Positions 34,322 through 42,018 of a DNA stretch of 64,000 nt are shown one piece after another. Every line of letters begins with the position of its first letter. Position 1 is the first letter of the stretch. The notes beneath the pieces are model-generated. The model ran no database searches. It was not told where the DNA came from and was given only the letters and a program-made list of their open reading frames with translations. A program made the position numbers and the translations under genes. The DNA comes from Paucilactobacillus suebicus DSM 5007 = KCTC 3549 (GTDB lineage: Bacteria > Bacillota > Bacilli > Lactobacillales > Lactobacillaceae): positions 1-64,000 of the forward strand of contig NZ_AZGF01000002.1 of the NCBI RefSeq assembly GCF_001434475.1, given 5' to 3'.

Positions 34322-35869
34322 ATGGATTACATGATTGGGGTCGACTTAGGAACGACCAGTACAAAAGCTGTACTTTACGACACTGACTGCAACGTACTTG
34401 GATACGCTAATAAGCTCTACCCACTCTACCAAGATCAACCCGATATGGCTGAAGAAGATCCAGATGAAATCTTCGATGCTGTTGTTGACGCTTTAACAGA
34501 AGTCGTCCGCAAGGCTGATTTAAATACTGGCAAGTTGCGTGGTGTTTCATTTTCTGCTGCAATGCACAGTTTGATTGGTTTGGATAAGAATCACAAACCA
34601 ATTACCCGTGTTATCACATGGGCCGATAATCGTGCAGAAAAATATGCGAACGCATACAAAGAAAGTGGCGTTGGATTCGAACTGTACAAGAAGACAGGAA
34701 CCCCAACCCACCCAATGTCACCACTTTATAAGTTAATCTGGCTCAAGAACGAACATAAAGACATTTATGATAATGCAGCATACTGGGTCGGCATTAAGGA
34801 ATATATCTTCTGGCGTTTATTCGACGTCTTAAAAGAAGAATATTCAATTGCTTCAGCAACTGGTATGTTCAATATCTTTAACCTTGATTGGGACGAACAA
34901 GCGTTAAAGGAAACTGGTGTTACTCGCGATCAATTACCTGAACTAGTTGATCCAATGGAACAAGTATCCGGTATGCGCGAACAATATGCCAAGGTGATTG
35001 GGATTCCTCAAGACACACCATTTATCATGGGTGCTTCAGATGGAACCTTGTCAAACTTAGGTGTTAACGCCATCGACCCTGGAGTTGTCGCTGTCACAAT
35101 CGGTACTTCTGGCGCTGTCCGTGTCGTTACTGACAAACCAACAATCGATCCTAAGGGACGTGTTTTCTGTTATGCATTGACAAAGGACAAATGGGTAATC
35201 GGCGGACCGGTTAACAACGGAGGTATCGTCTTCCGCTGGGTTCGTGACCAACTATTTGCCCCAGAAAAAATCACTGCTGACATGATGAACATGGATTCAT
35301 ATGATCTGTTAACTCAAATCGCAAAGGAAATTCCTGCTGGATCTGATGGACTACTGTTCCACCCATTCTTAGGTGGCGAGCGTGCCCCAATTTGGGACGC
35401 TAACGCCCGTGGTTCATTCTTCGGTTTGACTCGTAATCATACTCGTGCACACATGGTTCGTGCAGCACTTGAAGGAATCGTCTACAACCTTTACACAGTG
35501 ATGTTGGCCCTTGAAGAAGTTGTCGGTAAGCCTAAGGAAATTATGGCAACCGGTGGCTTTGCTCGTTCAGAGCTCTGGCGTCAAATGTTAGCTGATATTT
35601 TTGAAAGCCCAGTTACAATTCCGGATTCTTTCGAAAGTGGCTGTTTAGCTGCCGTAGTTATGGCAATGAAGAGTTTGGGAATGATCGATGATTTATCAGA
35701 AATCAAGCGTTTCATTGGTAAGACAAACACTTACCAACCAAACCCAGACAACTTTGAAGTGTACCGTGAATTGGTACCAATCTACATCCGTTTGAGCCGT
35801 CAACTTCAAACAGAATATGCAAATATCGCAGATTTCCAGAGAAAGTTTGGATCGAATAACGATAATTAG
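34322..35869 (+). CDS. gntK: Gluconate kinase (FGGY family)
   Basis: Gluconokinase phosphorylates gluconate to 6-phosphogluconate, feeding the phosphoketolase or pentose phosphate pathway. The 515-residue FGGY protein has the N-terminal phosphate loop IGVDLGTTSTKAVLYD, the ITWADNRA substrate motif near residue 98, a TIGTSGAVR phosphate-2 block near residue 262, and a C-terminal MATGGFARSELWRQM signature near residue 412. No gluconate permease is adjacent. Codon use is typical of a well-expressed gene. It is controlled by a cre site and probably by the divergent RpiR regulator. Confidence 0.93.
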   Translation: MDYMIGVDLGTTSTKAVLYDTDCNVLGYANKLYPLYQDQPDMAEEDPDEIFDAVVDALTEVVRKADLNTGKLRGVSFSAAMHSLIGLDKNHKPITRVITWADNRAEKYANAYKESGVGFELYKKTGTPTHPMSPLYKLIWLKNEHKDIYDNAAYWVGIKEYIFWRLFDVLKEEYSIASATGMFNIFNLDWDEQALKETGVTRDQLPELVDPMEQVSGMREQYAKVIGIPQDTPFIMGASDGTLSNLGVNAIDPGVVAVTIGTSGAVRVVTDKPTIDPKGRVFCYALTKDKWVIGGPVNNGGIVFRWVRDQLFAPEKITADMMNMDSYDLLTQIAKEIPAGSDGLLFHPFLGGERAPIWDANARGSFFGLTRNHTRAHMVRAALEGIVYNLYTVMLALEEVVGKPKEIMATGGFARSELWRQMLADIFESPVTIPDSFESGCLAAVVMAMKSLGMIDDLSEIKRFIGKTNTYQPNPDNFEVYRELVPIYIRLSRQLQTEYANIADFQRKFGSNNDN

Positions 35870-35870
35870 A

Positions 35871-35986
35871 GTGTAAAATGAGGCGCCCAGACGCTGTTAT
35901 ATAAGAAGCCCCAGAACATTAACCGATGATCTTACGGTTGATGCTCTGGGGCTTCTTATATAATGAGCGTCTGCATCATTTTACAC
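35871..35986 (+). repeat. Long imperfect hairpin B directly after gntK
   Basis: A 116-bp inverted repeat of about 52 bp per arm: GTGTAAAATGA at the outside, AGACGCT, then the perfect core TATATAAGAAGCCCCAGA, and a short loop near 35929. It starts one base after the gntK stop (TAG-AGTGTAAAA) and ends TTTTACACGTTTC followed by A residues. Both end motifs recur in hairpin C after pcrA. It probably ends or stabilises the gntK transcript. Confidence 0.88.
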
Positions 35987-36079
35987 GTTTCAAAAAATAA
36001 AACCTCAAACCCACTCACAAACCACCGATTTTTGTTGTAAAATAGCCATATTACATTTCGAAAAGTGAGTTGATTAGTA

Positions 36080-36649
36080 GTGGATAAAATGGCTGTATAT
36101 TGTGGTGCATCAATTGGTAATGATCCCGTTTACCAACAGGCAGGACAGCAACTTGGTCAGTGGCTAGCAGAGAACAACATCGATCTGGTCTACGGTGGTG
36201 GTCGGTATGGCTTGATGGGCACCATTGCTAAATCCGTGTTGGATAATCATGGTGTTGTCTGGGGAGTGATCACTAAAGAATTAGAAGATCGTGGTACCAT
36301 GCTGGAATCAATCACACATATCAAAGTGGTTGAAAACATGGCAGAGCGAAAATTAACAATGATGAATGATGCGCAAGCATTTTTAGCCTTCCCAGGTGGA
36401 CCCGGAACACTTGAAGAGATCACCGAGGCATTTTCATGGGCTTTGATTGGTGATAATCAGTATCCATGTGCATTTTACAATGTAAATGACTATTATCAGC
36501 CACTAGCCGATATGTACGATCGCATGGTTGAACAAGGTTTCTTAGAAGCCGAAGGAAGACAAAAACTGCTATTTTCAGATTCAATCGATGAAATCATGGA
36601 TTTTATGAGTAAATATGAGCCGCCAATGGTCCGCACATATCATAAATAA
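36080..36649 (+). CDS. LOG family (TIGR00730) phosphoribohydrolase-like protein
   Basis: A 189-residue Rossmann-fold protein with the nucleotide-binding VYGGGRYGLMG near residue 38 and the catalytic FPGGPGTLEEI motif near residue 113, both diagnostic of the LOG family. Members hydrolyse nucleoside 5'-monophosphates such as cytokinin-type or AMP-like substrates; the bacterial substrate is usually unknown. The start is GTG at 36080 with only a weak ribosome binding site. It is followed 20 bp later by an unrecognised gene. Confidence 0.92.
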   Translation: MDKMAVYCGASIGNDPVYQQAGQQLGQWLAENNIDLVYGGGRYGLMGTIAKSVLDNHGVVWGVITKELEDRGTMLESITHIKVVENMAERKLTMMNDAQAFLAFPGGPGTLEEITEAFSWALIGDNQYPCAFYNVNDYYQPLADMYDRMVEQGFLEAEGRQKLLFSDSIDEIMDFMSKYEPPMVRTYHK

Positions 36650-36669
36650 ATCCAGCGAAAGGGCATAGA

Positions 36670-37125
36670 ATGGGAAAATTTGATAATTTAGCCGCTGCCA
36701 GTAACGAGCATCGCAATCAAAATATTATGTTGCTCCGGCAAGGTTTTAACGATGAAAAATACAATACCCTTGAAGATGCTGTCAATGCCACCGGTTTTAC
36801 TCTAAAAACTGTCACCAGTTGGGCAAAAGATGGCAATATTCCTTTACTTGATAATAATGGTGCCACGGTCGTCACTGTTACTTCCGAAAATTCACGACAA
36901 ATTAATGCTAAAAATCGCACCAAACATATTAATGATTTATGTGCAATCTACTACGACCAACAGGCAACCACCGTTAGTGCATACGCTGCAAAGATGGGCT
37001 ATCCAGAAAGCACAGTAACTAACTGGGCAAGGCTTGGTGATGTCCCATTAATCTCAAGCAATGGTAATCCTATTGTACCACTGAATGATACTAATACACC
37101 AAGCTGGTATGACACAGAATTTTAA
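36670..37125 (+). CDS. Unrecognised protein with a tandem HTH-like repeat
   Basis: A 151-residue protein built from two related segments. Residues about 37-72 (ATGFTLKTVTSWAKDGNIPL) and about 101-135 (KMGYPESTVTNWARLGDVPL) align closely, each continuing into a short L-[LI]-x-x-N-G strand. Each unit looks like a MerR- or excisionase-like winged helix with the S/TVTxWAxxGxxPL recognition helix and wing. It may be a compact DNA-binding protein with two binding heads. I know no named family, so the function is open. AAAGGG precedes the ATG, in an operon with the LOG gene. Confidence 0.7.
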   Translation: MGKFDNLAAASNEHRNQNIMLLRQGFNDEKYNTLEDAVNATGFTLKTVTSWAKDGNIPLLDNNGATVVTVTSENSRQINAKNRTKHINDLCAIYYDQQATTVSAYAAKMGYPESTVTNWARLGDVPLISSNGNPIVPLNDTNTPSWYDTEF

Positions 37126-37130
37126 TAACT

Positions 37131-37173
37131 AAAAAATGACCACCAACCTCAATGATGAGATTGGTGGTCATTT
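37131..37173. terminator. Bidirectional terminator between 36670-37125 and gshA
   Basis: AAATGACCACCAA pairs with TTGGTGGTCATTT. The A run on the left gives a T run for minus-strand transcripts from gshA; the plus-strand gene ends just before it. Confidence 0.88.
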
Positions 37174-37177
37174 CAGA

Positions 37178-38683
37178 TTAATCCTTTTGATGATCCATTG
37201 TAAATTCAGGAAATTTTCCTTCTATAAAGTCACGAACACCCCTTGGAAATTCCAGCATGGCTTCGGGTTCAAACGATTCGTGATGCTCATTAACAATCAG
37301 CTCAACGTGGTCACTAAGCATTCTGACACGGATTCCCATCACAATCGCTTCTTTTATCAACTGTTGCACGGAATCGCTATATTTATCGGACAGAACTTGA
37401 ATTGGATGAGCCAGCGTTCTTTGCTTTAAGTAACGGTCATTGGCAACCTTTAGACCATATGTTACCAATGAATCGTCCTCAATGCGTGCTGCTAATTGAG
37501 ACCCAAGCGTTAATTTAACGTTTTTAAGCCTTTTAGCAGTAATAATAATCGCCGTGGTGTACTTCTTTGGTGCATTCATTGCTTCAGCAAATGCCGCCAT
37601 ATTATTAATGAGTGGTCCCACTGACTTTCTCAACCATTCCGGTCGCTCATTTGGATTACCTAGTGCCATTTCTTGATTTTTCTTGTCAGCATCTGCTAAA
37701 GCCGCTGGTAAATCATCTGGAAGTGGTGCACAAATGCTATAGGCAAGAAAGATCTCCAAAAAATCAAGTGTATCATCGCTCACACCAGCTCTTGAAAGAG
37801 GATCAAGATCAAATGCTCTGAATTCAAGGTAGCTAACACCTTCATTGAGGATTCGTTTAAAGTCATCCCCCTTACCTTTCATTCTCACAGGTCCGTAGAA
37901 TTCATGAATCGAATAGAAAGTGCCATCGGCTACATATTTTTCTAATTGGGCAGCCTGACTTTCAAGTGACTCATACGTTATCTTCTCACCAGGATGATTA
38001 CTATAACCTAAATTACTATTTCTCAAGCTACGTACGGGGTAGTCCAGTTCATCCGGAGCATATTTATTTTCGGACAATGGCGAGGCACCATACAAATAGG
38101 TGAACAACCATCGATATAAGACGAAATTCTGTGCTAATTTAAAATACGTTACATTTTTAAAAGCGGCATAGGTTTCGTACTTGTCGTACATAATTTTCTC
38201 ATACAGGGTTTTAAGTAACTTTTCATTCAAACTATAGTTAATGTGGGTGCCAGCAATAATTTCATGTTCGATCCCATACTTTTTTTCCAAATAATCTCGA
38301 TAATCTTGGAACCAAGGTCGTGTAAAATCATCATGTGCAAACTTTAGGTCATCTTCATCAAGATGAGGTGGCATACTAAACGGCCATATCCTTTCATCCT
38401 CATGCAAATAGCTTTGGACAATTTGTTGAAGCATTCTCAAGTTTTTGACTGTTTCACGACCGCCCTTTGTCGGTTCGGTCACTAATTCTAGCATACTGTC
38501 CGTAAAGTCTGATTGTAGATACGGATGAGTCCTCCGGGAACCAAACTCAGTCGGATATGGGTATCGACTAATTTTTCCATCGGTCGTGATTCGATGTTCC
38601 TCAACCTCTAGACCAAAAAATCCCTGAAAGAGTTTTTCGGTTAAGTCTAAATCTTTAACTGCTTGAAGAAATTTTTCTACCAT
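37178..38683 (-). CDS. gshA: Glutamate-cysteine ligase
   Basis: This enzyme joins glutamate and cysteine to gamma-glutamylcysteine, the first step of glutathione synthesis. The protein of about 501 residues has the family blocks GLEVEEHRIT near residue 23, YLQSDFTDSMLELVTEPT near residue 55, and IAGTHINYSL near residue 142. SNLGYSNH and YLEFRAFDLDPLS follow in order. It has no C-terminal ATP-grasp GshB domain, so it is the GshA-only form. ATG 38683 is preferred over 38701 because AGGTGG lies between the two. Confidence 0.9.
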   Translation of the reverse strand: MVEKFLQAVKDLDLTEKLFQGFFGLEVEEHRITTDGKISRYPYPTEFGSRRTHPYLQSDFTDSMLELVTEPTKGGRETVKNLRMLQQIVQSYLHEDERIWPFSMPPHLDEDDLKFAHDDFTRPWFQDYRDYLEKKYGIEHEIIAGTHINYSLNEKLLKTLYEKIMYDKYETYAAFKNVTYFKLAQNFVLYRWLFTYLYGASPLSENKYAPDELDYPVRSLRNSNLGYSNHPGEKITYESLESQAAQLEKYVADGTFYSIHEFYGPVRMKGKGDDFKRILNEGVSYLEFRAFDLDPLSRAGVSDDTLDFLEIFLAYSICAPLPDDLPAALADADKKNQEMALGNPNERPEWLRKSVGPLINNMAAFAEAMNAPKKYTTAIIITAKRLKNVKLTLGSQLAARIEDDSLVTYGLKVANDRYLKQRTLAHPIQVLSDKYSDSVQQLIKEAIVMGIRVRMLSDHVELIVNEHHESFEPEAMLEFPRGVRDFIEGKFPEFTMDHQKD

Positions 38684-38784
38684 TACAACCACCTGAATCA
38701 TTTTTTATGATACTTTGCTGACATAATTATAACCAAGTTCAGCGCAATTGGGTACAATTTGAGACACTAAACTTACGTAACAAC

Positions 38785-38827
38785 ACAAAAAAACCGTCAC
38801 AAAAAATATTATTTCTTGCGACGGTAC
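38785..38827 (-). terminator. Intrinsic terminator after the isochorismatase-like gene
   Basis: On the minus strand ACCGTCGCAAGAAA pairs with TTTTTGTGACGGT and is followed by seven T residues. Confidence 0.88.
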
Positions 38828-38831
38828 TTTT

Positions 38832-39452
38832 TTAGTAGAACTTAATGAAGATATTTCCCTGAACCATTGTTTTGACGAAATCAGGGACAGTATCATGTCT
38901 CTGCCAATCTCGCTGTAGTTCACAGCCAATTTGTGCGACAGTGGTTAATTGTGCGCCGGCCTGTTCAACTCGTCTCAATGCCGTCTCGTGAGCTGCCACC
39001 GATGTGCCACCCACTGCATCGACCACTGGATACACTTCAAATCCCTCATTCAATGCATCTAACGTTGGAAAAGCTAAACAGGCTTCCGTCCACAGCGCAC
39101 CCATGATAAGTTTACGGCGACCAGTTGCCTTAACGGCCTCCTTAAATTCTACATCTTCCCAAGCATTAATCGATGTGCGGTCATAACTGGTTACATTAGG
39201 CATCAATTTTTTTAATTTGGGAATTGTGTCTTCGTTTTCACTAGTTTTAACATTCACAGTGGATAAAATGATTGGAACGTTGAAAACATTCATTAACTTA
39301 ATCAAACTAACTGTATTATCCATCAATGTCGTGCGCCGCATTGAATTAATAGAATTAATTTGCATCGGCTGGTAGTCAATCAATAGAAGCGCTGAATTTT
39401 CAGGTGTCAGTAATTGGTCAGTTGCAGGATCTCGACGTGCTTCACTAGTCAT
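38832..39452 (-). CDS. Isochorismatase-like hydrolase
   Basis: A 206-residue cysteine hydrolase of the YcaC/isochorismatase superfamily. The catalytic aspartate lies in SALLLIDYQPMQ near residue 26, and the nucleophile is the cysteine in GALWTEACLAFPTLDAL near residue 125. The usual cis-peptide motif before the cysteine is LWTEAC here, as in the YcaC branch. The substrate is unknown. It has a strong AGGAGG site and lies 20 bp after an alpha/beta hydrolase gene, forming a two-gene unit. Confidence 0.85.
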   Translation of the reverse strand: MTSEARRDPATDQLLTPENSALLLIDYQPMQINSINSMRRTTLMDNTVSLIKLMNVFNVPIILSTVNVKTSENEDTIPKLKKLMPNVTSYDRTSINAWEDVEFKEAVKATGRRKLIMGALWTEACLAFPTLDALNEGFEVYPVVDAVGGTSVAAHETALRRVEQAGAQLTTVAQIGCELQRDWQRHDTVPDFVKTMVQGNIFIKFY

Positions 39453-39472
39453 AATGTCATCCTCCTTGGATG

Positions 39473-40255
39473 TTAAGCCAGATAGCGATCTAAAAAGTTT
39501 ATTGTGTCATCAAAGACTTCCTCAAGATATCCCTTTGCGTGTTGTTGGCCGGTGATCATCCGAACTGTAAACGGCACATTATGATCAGTTAACGCCTGTG
39601 CCATTTGTAAAACTCCACTAGTTGGCACAAATTCATCTAATGAGTTCGCCAAATACATTGGCCCGGTTTGATCAGATACCCGAAATACAGGACTCGCTTC
39701 ATGATACTGATCCGTCTTACCATTAAAATAATTAACAACGAACCACTTGTAGAACCCATCATCCGCACCATTTTGATTAATTTGTGCACTAGCTTGCTGA
39801 TTAAAATGACTGGTGTCGCCTTCTTTAGCAACCACATTCTGATGTTGTGACAGCCAGTTTTCAATATCGATAATTCCAGACAGTGAAATTGCGGGCATTC
39901 CATATTTAATTGCTAGTTCTACGGCCATATTGCCGCCTGCAGAGCCACCAACCGCGGCAAACTTGTCTACAGCAAAATCTTGTTCTTTAATCCACTGGAT
40001 CAGATTATCCATATCTTGAAGCGGTGCTGGGTAATAGCCGGCCGGTGTGATGCGATAATTTGGAACGATTACCGCATACCCGTGTTCCGCAATTCTCTGT
40101 GCCCAGTCGGCATCCTTTTGTTTATCACCACGAAACCAACCACCACCATGAATATCAATCACCATTGACTTAAATTCTTCATCTGGTAAATAAATATCTG
40201 CCTTCAGGTCATGATTTGGATCATACGTTACATCAATTTGTTTAATAATTTTCAT
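39473..40255 (-). CDS. Alpha/beta hydrolase (esterase)
   Basis: A 260-residue serine hydrolase of the BD-FAE/HSL-like group. The oxyanion motif DIHGGGWFRGD lies near residue 38 and the nucleophile serine is in AAVGGSAGGNMAVEL near residue 104. The acid and histidine are probably in NSLDEFVP and QQHAKGYLEEV near residues 205-240. No signal peptide is present, so it is cytoplasmic. ATG 40255 follows GGAGGTGG. A cre-like site upstream suggests carbon catabolite control. The substrate is unknown. Confidence 0.87.
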   Translation of the reverse strand: MKIIKQIDVTYDPNHDLKADIYLPDEEFKSMVIDIHGGGWFRGDKQKDADWAQRIAEHGYAVIVPNYRITPAGYYPAPLQDMDNLIQWIKEQDFAVDKFAAVGGSAGGNMAVELAIKYGMPAISLSGIIDIENWLSQHQNVVAKEGDTSHFNQQASAQINQNGADDGFYKWFVVNYFNGKTDQYHEASPVFRVSDQTGPMYLANSLDEFVPTSGVLQMAQALTDHNVPFTVRMITGQQHAKGYLEEVFDDTINFLDRYLA

Positions 40256-40314
40256 CTGCACCACCTCCGTTGATGGCATAATTTCATATTTTCAGATAAA
40301 AATCAAGTATTTTG

Positions 40315-40328
40315 CGTAAGCGGTTACA
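40315..40328 (-). promoter_or_regulatory. cre-like site upstream of the esterase/isochorismatase unit
   Basis: On the minus strand TGTAACCGCTTACG matches the CcpA consensus with one asymmetric base. A possible promoter, TTGATT with a 17-bp spacer then AATTAT, follows it toward the gene start at 40255. Confidence 0.55.
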
Positions 40329-40339
40329 GTGACGTTTGA

Positions 40340-41530
40340 TTATTCAATTTTTTTTAATGGCCATACTAACTTCAATGAATGAAAATGCCACTGTGGTCGT
40401 CCAATCAAGAATCCAAATGGCGCAACTTTATAGCAGAACCAAGCTAGCCCAAACGAAATTAAAATTACTAGACCATACTCGATTGGAATTAACATAAAGT
40501 ATCCCCAATTTGAAAGCTGTAAATGGCTGAGAAGAATTCTCAGTATTAGTAAACCAATTGACTGATTAAGATAAATTCCAAAGCTGACCTTGGCACCATT
40601 TTTGACGAACCATTCAATTGGAAGCGGGATACCATTATTACGCCATGCGGCATACTGTTTACCAACCCAAAAAATCGTAATAATCATTAGTACATCGAAA
40701 ATTTGCATGTATGGTTGATGGGGAGATGTTGCCAGATCATAGTTTAAGCCCAACACATTCATATTGAACTCGCGTAAGTAAAGAATTGTTCCAAATGCTA
40801 AAACAATTGCTGTTGGTGCAATGATTTTAATATATTTACTGATAAAGGCATATACGTCTTTGTAATGTAAAGAAACATACGCGCCAAAAATGAAATAAAA
40901 TTGATATGAAAAAATATTAATGCTAAACGCTCTAAACCAGTATGGTAATGAACTTAAATCAATGTATTGCAACTTGTATTTGATCAGCGCATCAAGACCA
41001 ACCTGAATCAACAAACTGATCGCCGTAATTCTCAGATGATGGTTGGGCCATTTCTTAAAAATCCAAACAATTCCTGGAAAAATAAGGTACAACTGCATTA
41101 CCAACAGCATGTAGTACATGTAGAAACGACTACCATGAATGATAACATTTAGATATTGAACAAAAAAATCGGTTGAACTAATTTGTACTTGATCAATTAC
41201 GGAGAATAATAAAAGAAATATCAAATTCCATGTTAGATACGGCCAGAGACTGCCACTAAACCTTTTACGGTAAAATGTTTTCCAATCGTGACGGTTGAAA
41301 TAATTAAGTGTCAAAACTAACCCACTCATAAATAAAAAACCGTTGCGACTGTAATGAAACATCAACCTAATATTTTGTAGAGTCGTGCTAGCACTATCCG
41401 TTCCGTTCATCGCACTCAAAATAGTGTTAATGGTATGATTCAAAATCACACCAAATATGAAAAATAAGCGCATAAAATCAACTTCATGAAGATATTCTTT
41501 CACTGGCTTCTTTAACGTAGTAGTTACCAC
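40340..41530 (-). CDS. Membrane acyltransferase 3 family protein
   Basis: A protein of about 396 residues with 10 transmembrane helices, of the acyltransferase 3 (OafA-like) family, which O-acetylates polysaccharides or peptidoglycan. The catalytic histidine is likely in MRLFFIFGVILNHTINTI near residue 30, followed by the arginine-containing loop RKRFSGSLWPYL near residue 107. A GTG at 41530, 5 bp after AAGGAAGGTGG, is preferred over the ATG at 41635. Its target polymer is unknown; the EPS or wall polymer of this strain is possible. Confidence 0.88.
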   Translation of the reverse strand: MVTTTLKKPVKEYLHEVDFMRLFFIFGVILNHTINTILSAMNGTDSASTTLQNIRLMFHYSRNGFLFMSGLVLTLNYFNRHDWKTFYRKRFSGSLWPYLTWNLIFLLLFSVIDQVQISSTDFFVQYLNVIIHGSRFYMYYMLLVMQLYLIFPGIVWIFKKWPNHHLRITAISLLIQVGLDALIKYKLQYIDLSSLPYWFRAFSINIFSYQFYFIFGAYVSLHYKDVYAFISKYIKIIAPTAIVLAFGTILYLREFNMNVLGLNYDLATSPHQPYMQIFDVLMIITIFWVGKQYAAWRNNGIPLPIEWFVKNGAKVSFGIYLNQSIGLLILRILLSHLQLSNWGYFMLIPIEYGLVILISFGLAWFCYKVAPFGFLIGRPQWHFHSLKLVWPLKKIE

Positions 41531-41695
41531 AATATCCACCTTCCTTTTTTCAAAAATGCATGAATTAATCATGACCGAAAAATTTGAATAATTAAAAGAC
41601 CGATAATGGTGGAATTTGTGAATCATTATGAACATTTAGGTATTTTTTGTTAAGAATACTAAAAATTTATCATTAACAAAATTCAATTTCATAAC

Positions 41696-41750
41696 CAAAC
41701 AAGGCCACTACCAACCATCTTAATGATGATTAGCGGTGACCTTGTTTTGT
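41696..41750 (-). terminator. Hairpin terminator after the YdeI-like gene
   Basis: ACAAGGTCAC pairs with GTGGCCTTGT around an inner loop region, and the arm runs into TTTGGTT on the minus strand. Confidence 0.7.
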
Positions 41751-41758
41751 TAAATACT

Positions 41759-42004
41759 CTATTTTTTTCGTTGATCATAAGCCCGTTTAGACTTATATCC
41801 AGCACCTAACACAATTTTCATTTGGTCTAAGTGACATTTCTTGGTTTCATCTGCCTTCGCACCGAACACAAATCGTGCCCATTCACGCTGATAGCCAGGT
41901 GTTAAACTATTCAAAAACTGTTGCAATTCTGGATCTCCATCCAACAACTTAATTAATGTTGGAATGTCTTTCTCAAAATCGGCTAGTGTCTTCTTATCTG
42001 ACAT
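41759..42004 (-). CDS. YdeI/OmpD-associated-like small protein
   Basis: An 81-residue helical protein. The block LTPGYQREWARFVFGAKADE near residues 34-53 matches the YdeI/OmpD-associated signature (GYxREWxxxVxxAK), and the basic C-terminus LGAGYKSKRAYDQRKK fits as well. It corresponds to the C-terminal domain alone. Function is unknown, although relatives are linked to bacteriocin or peptide protection. It lies 14 bp after rlmCD, behind GGAGG. Confidence 0.75.
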   Translation of the reverse strand: MSDKKTLADFEKDIPTLIKLLDGDPELQQFLNSLTPGYQREWARFVFGAKADETKKCHLDQMKIVLGAGYKSKRAYDQRKK

Positions 42005-42018
42005 GAATAGTCCTCCAA

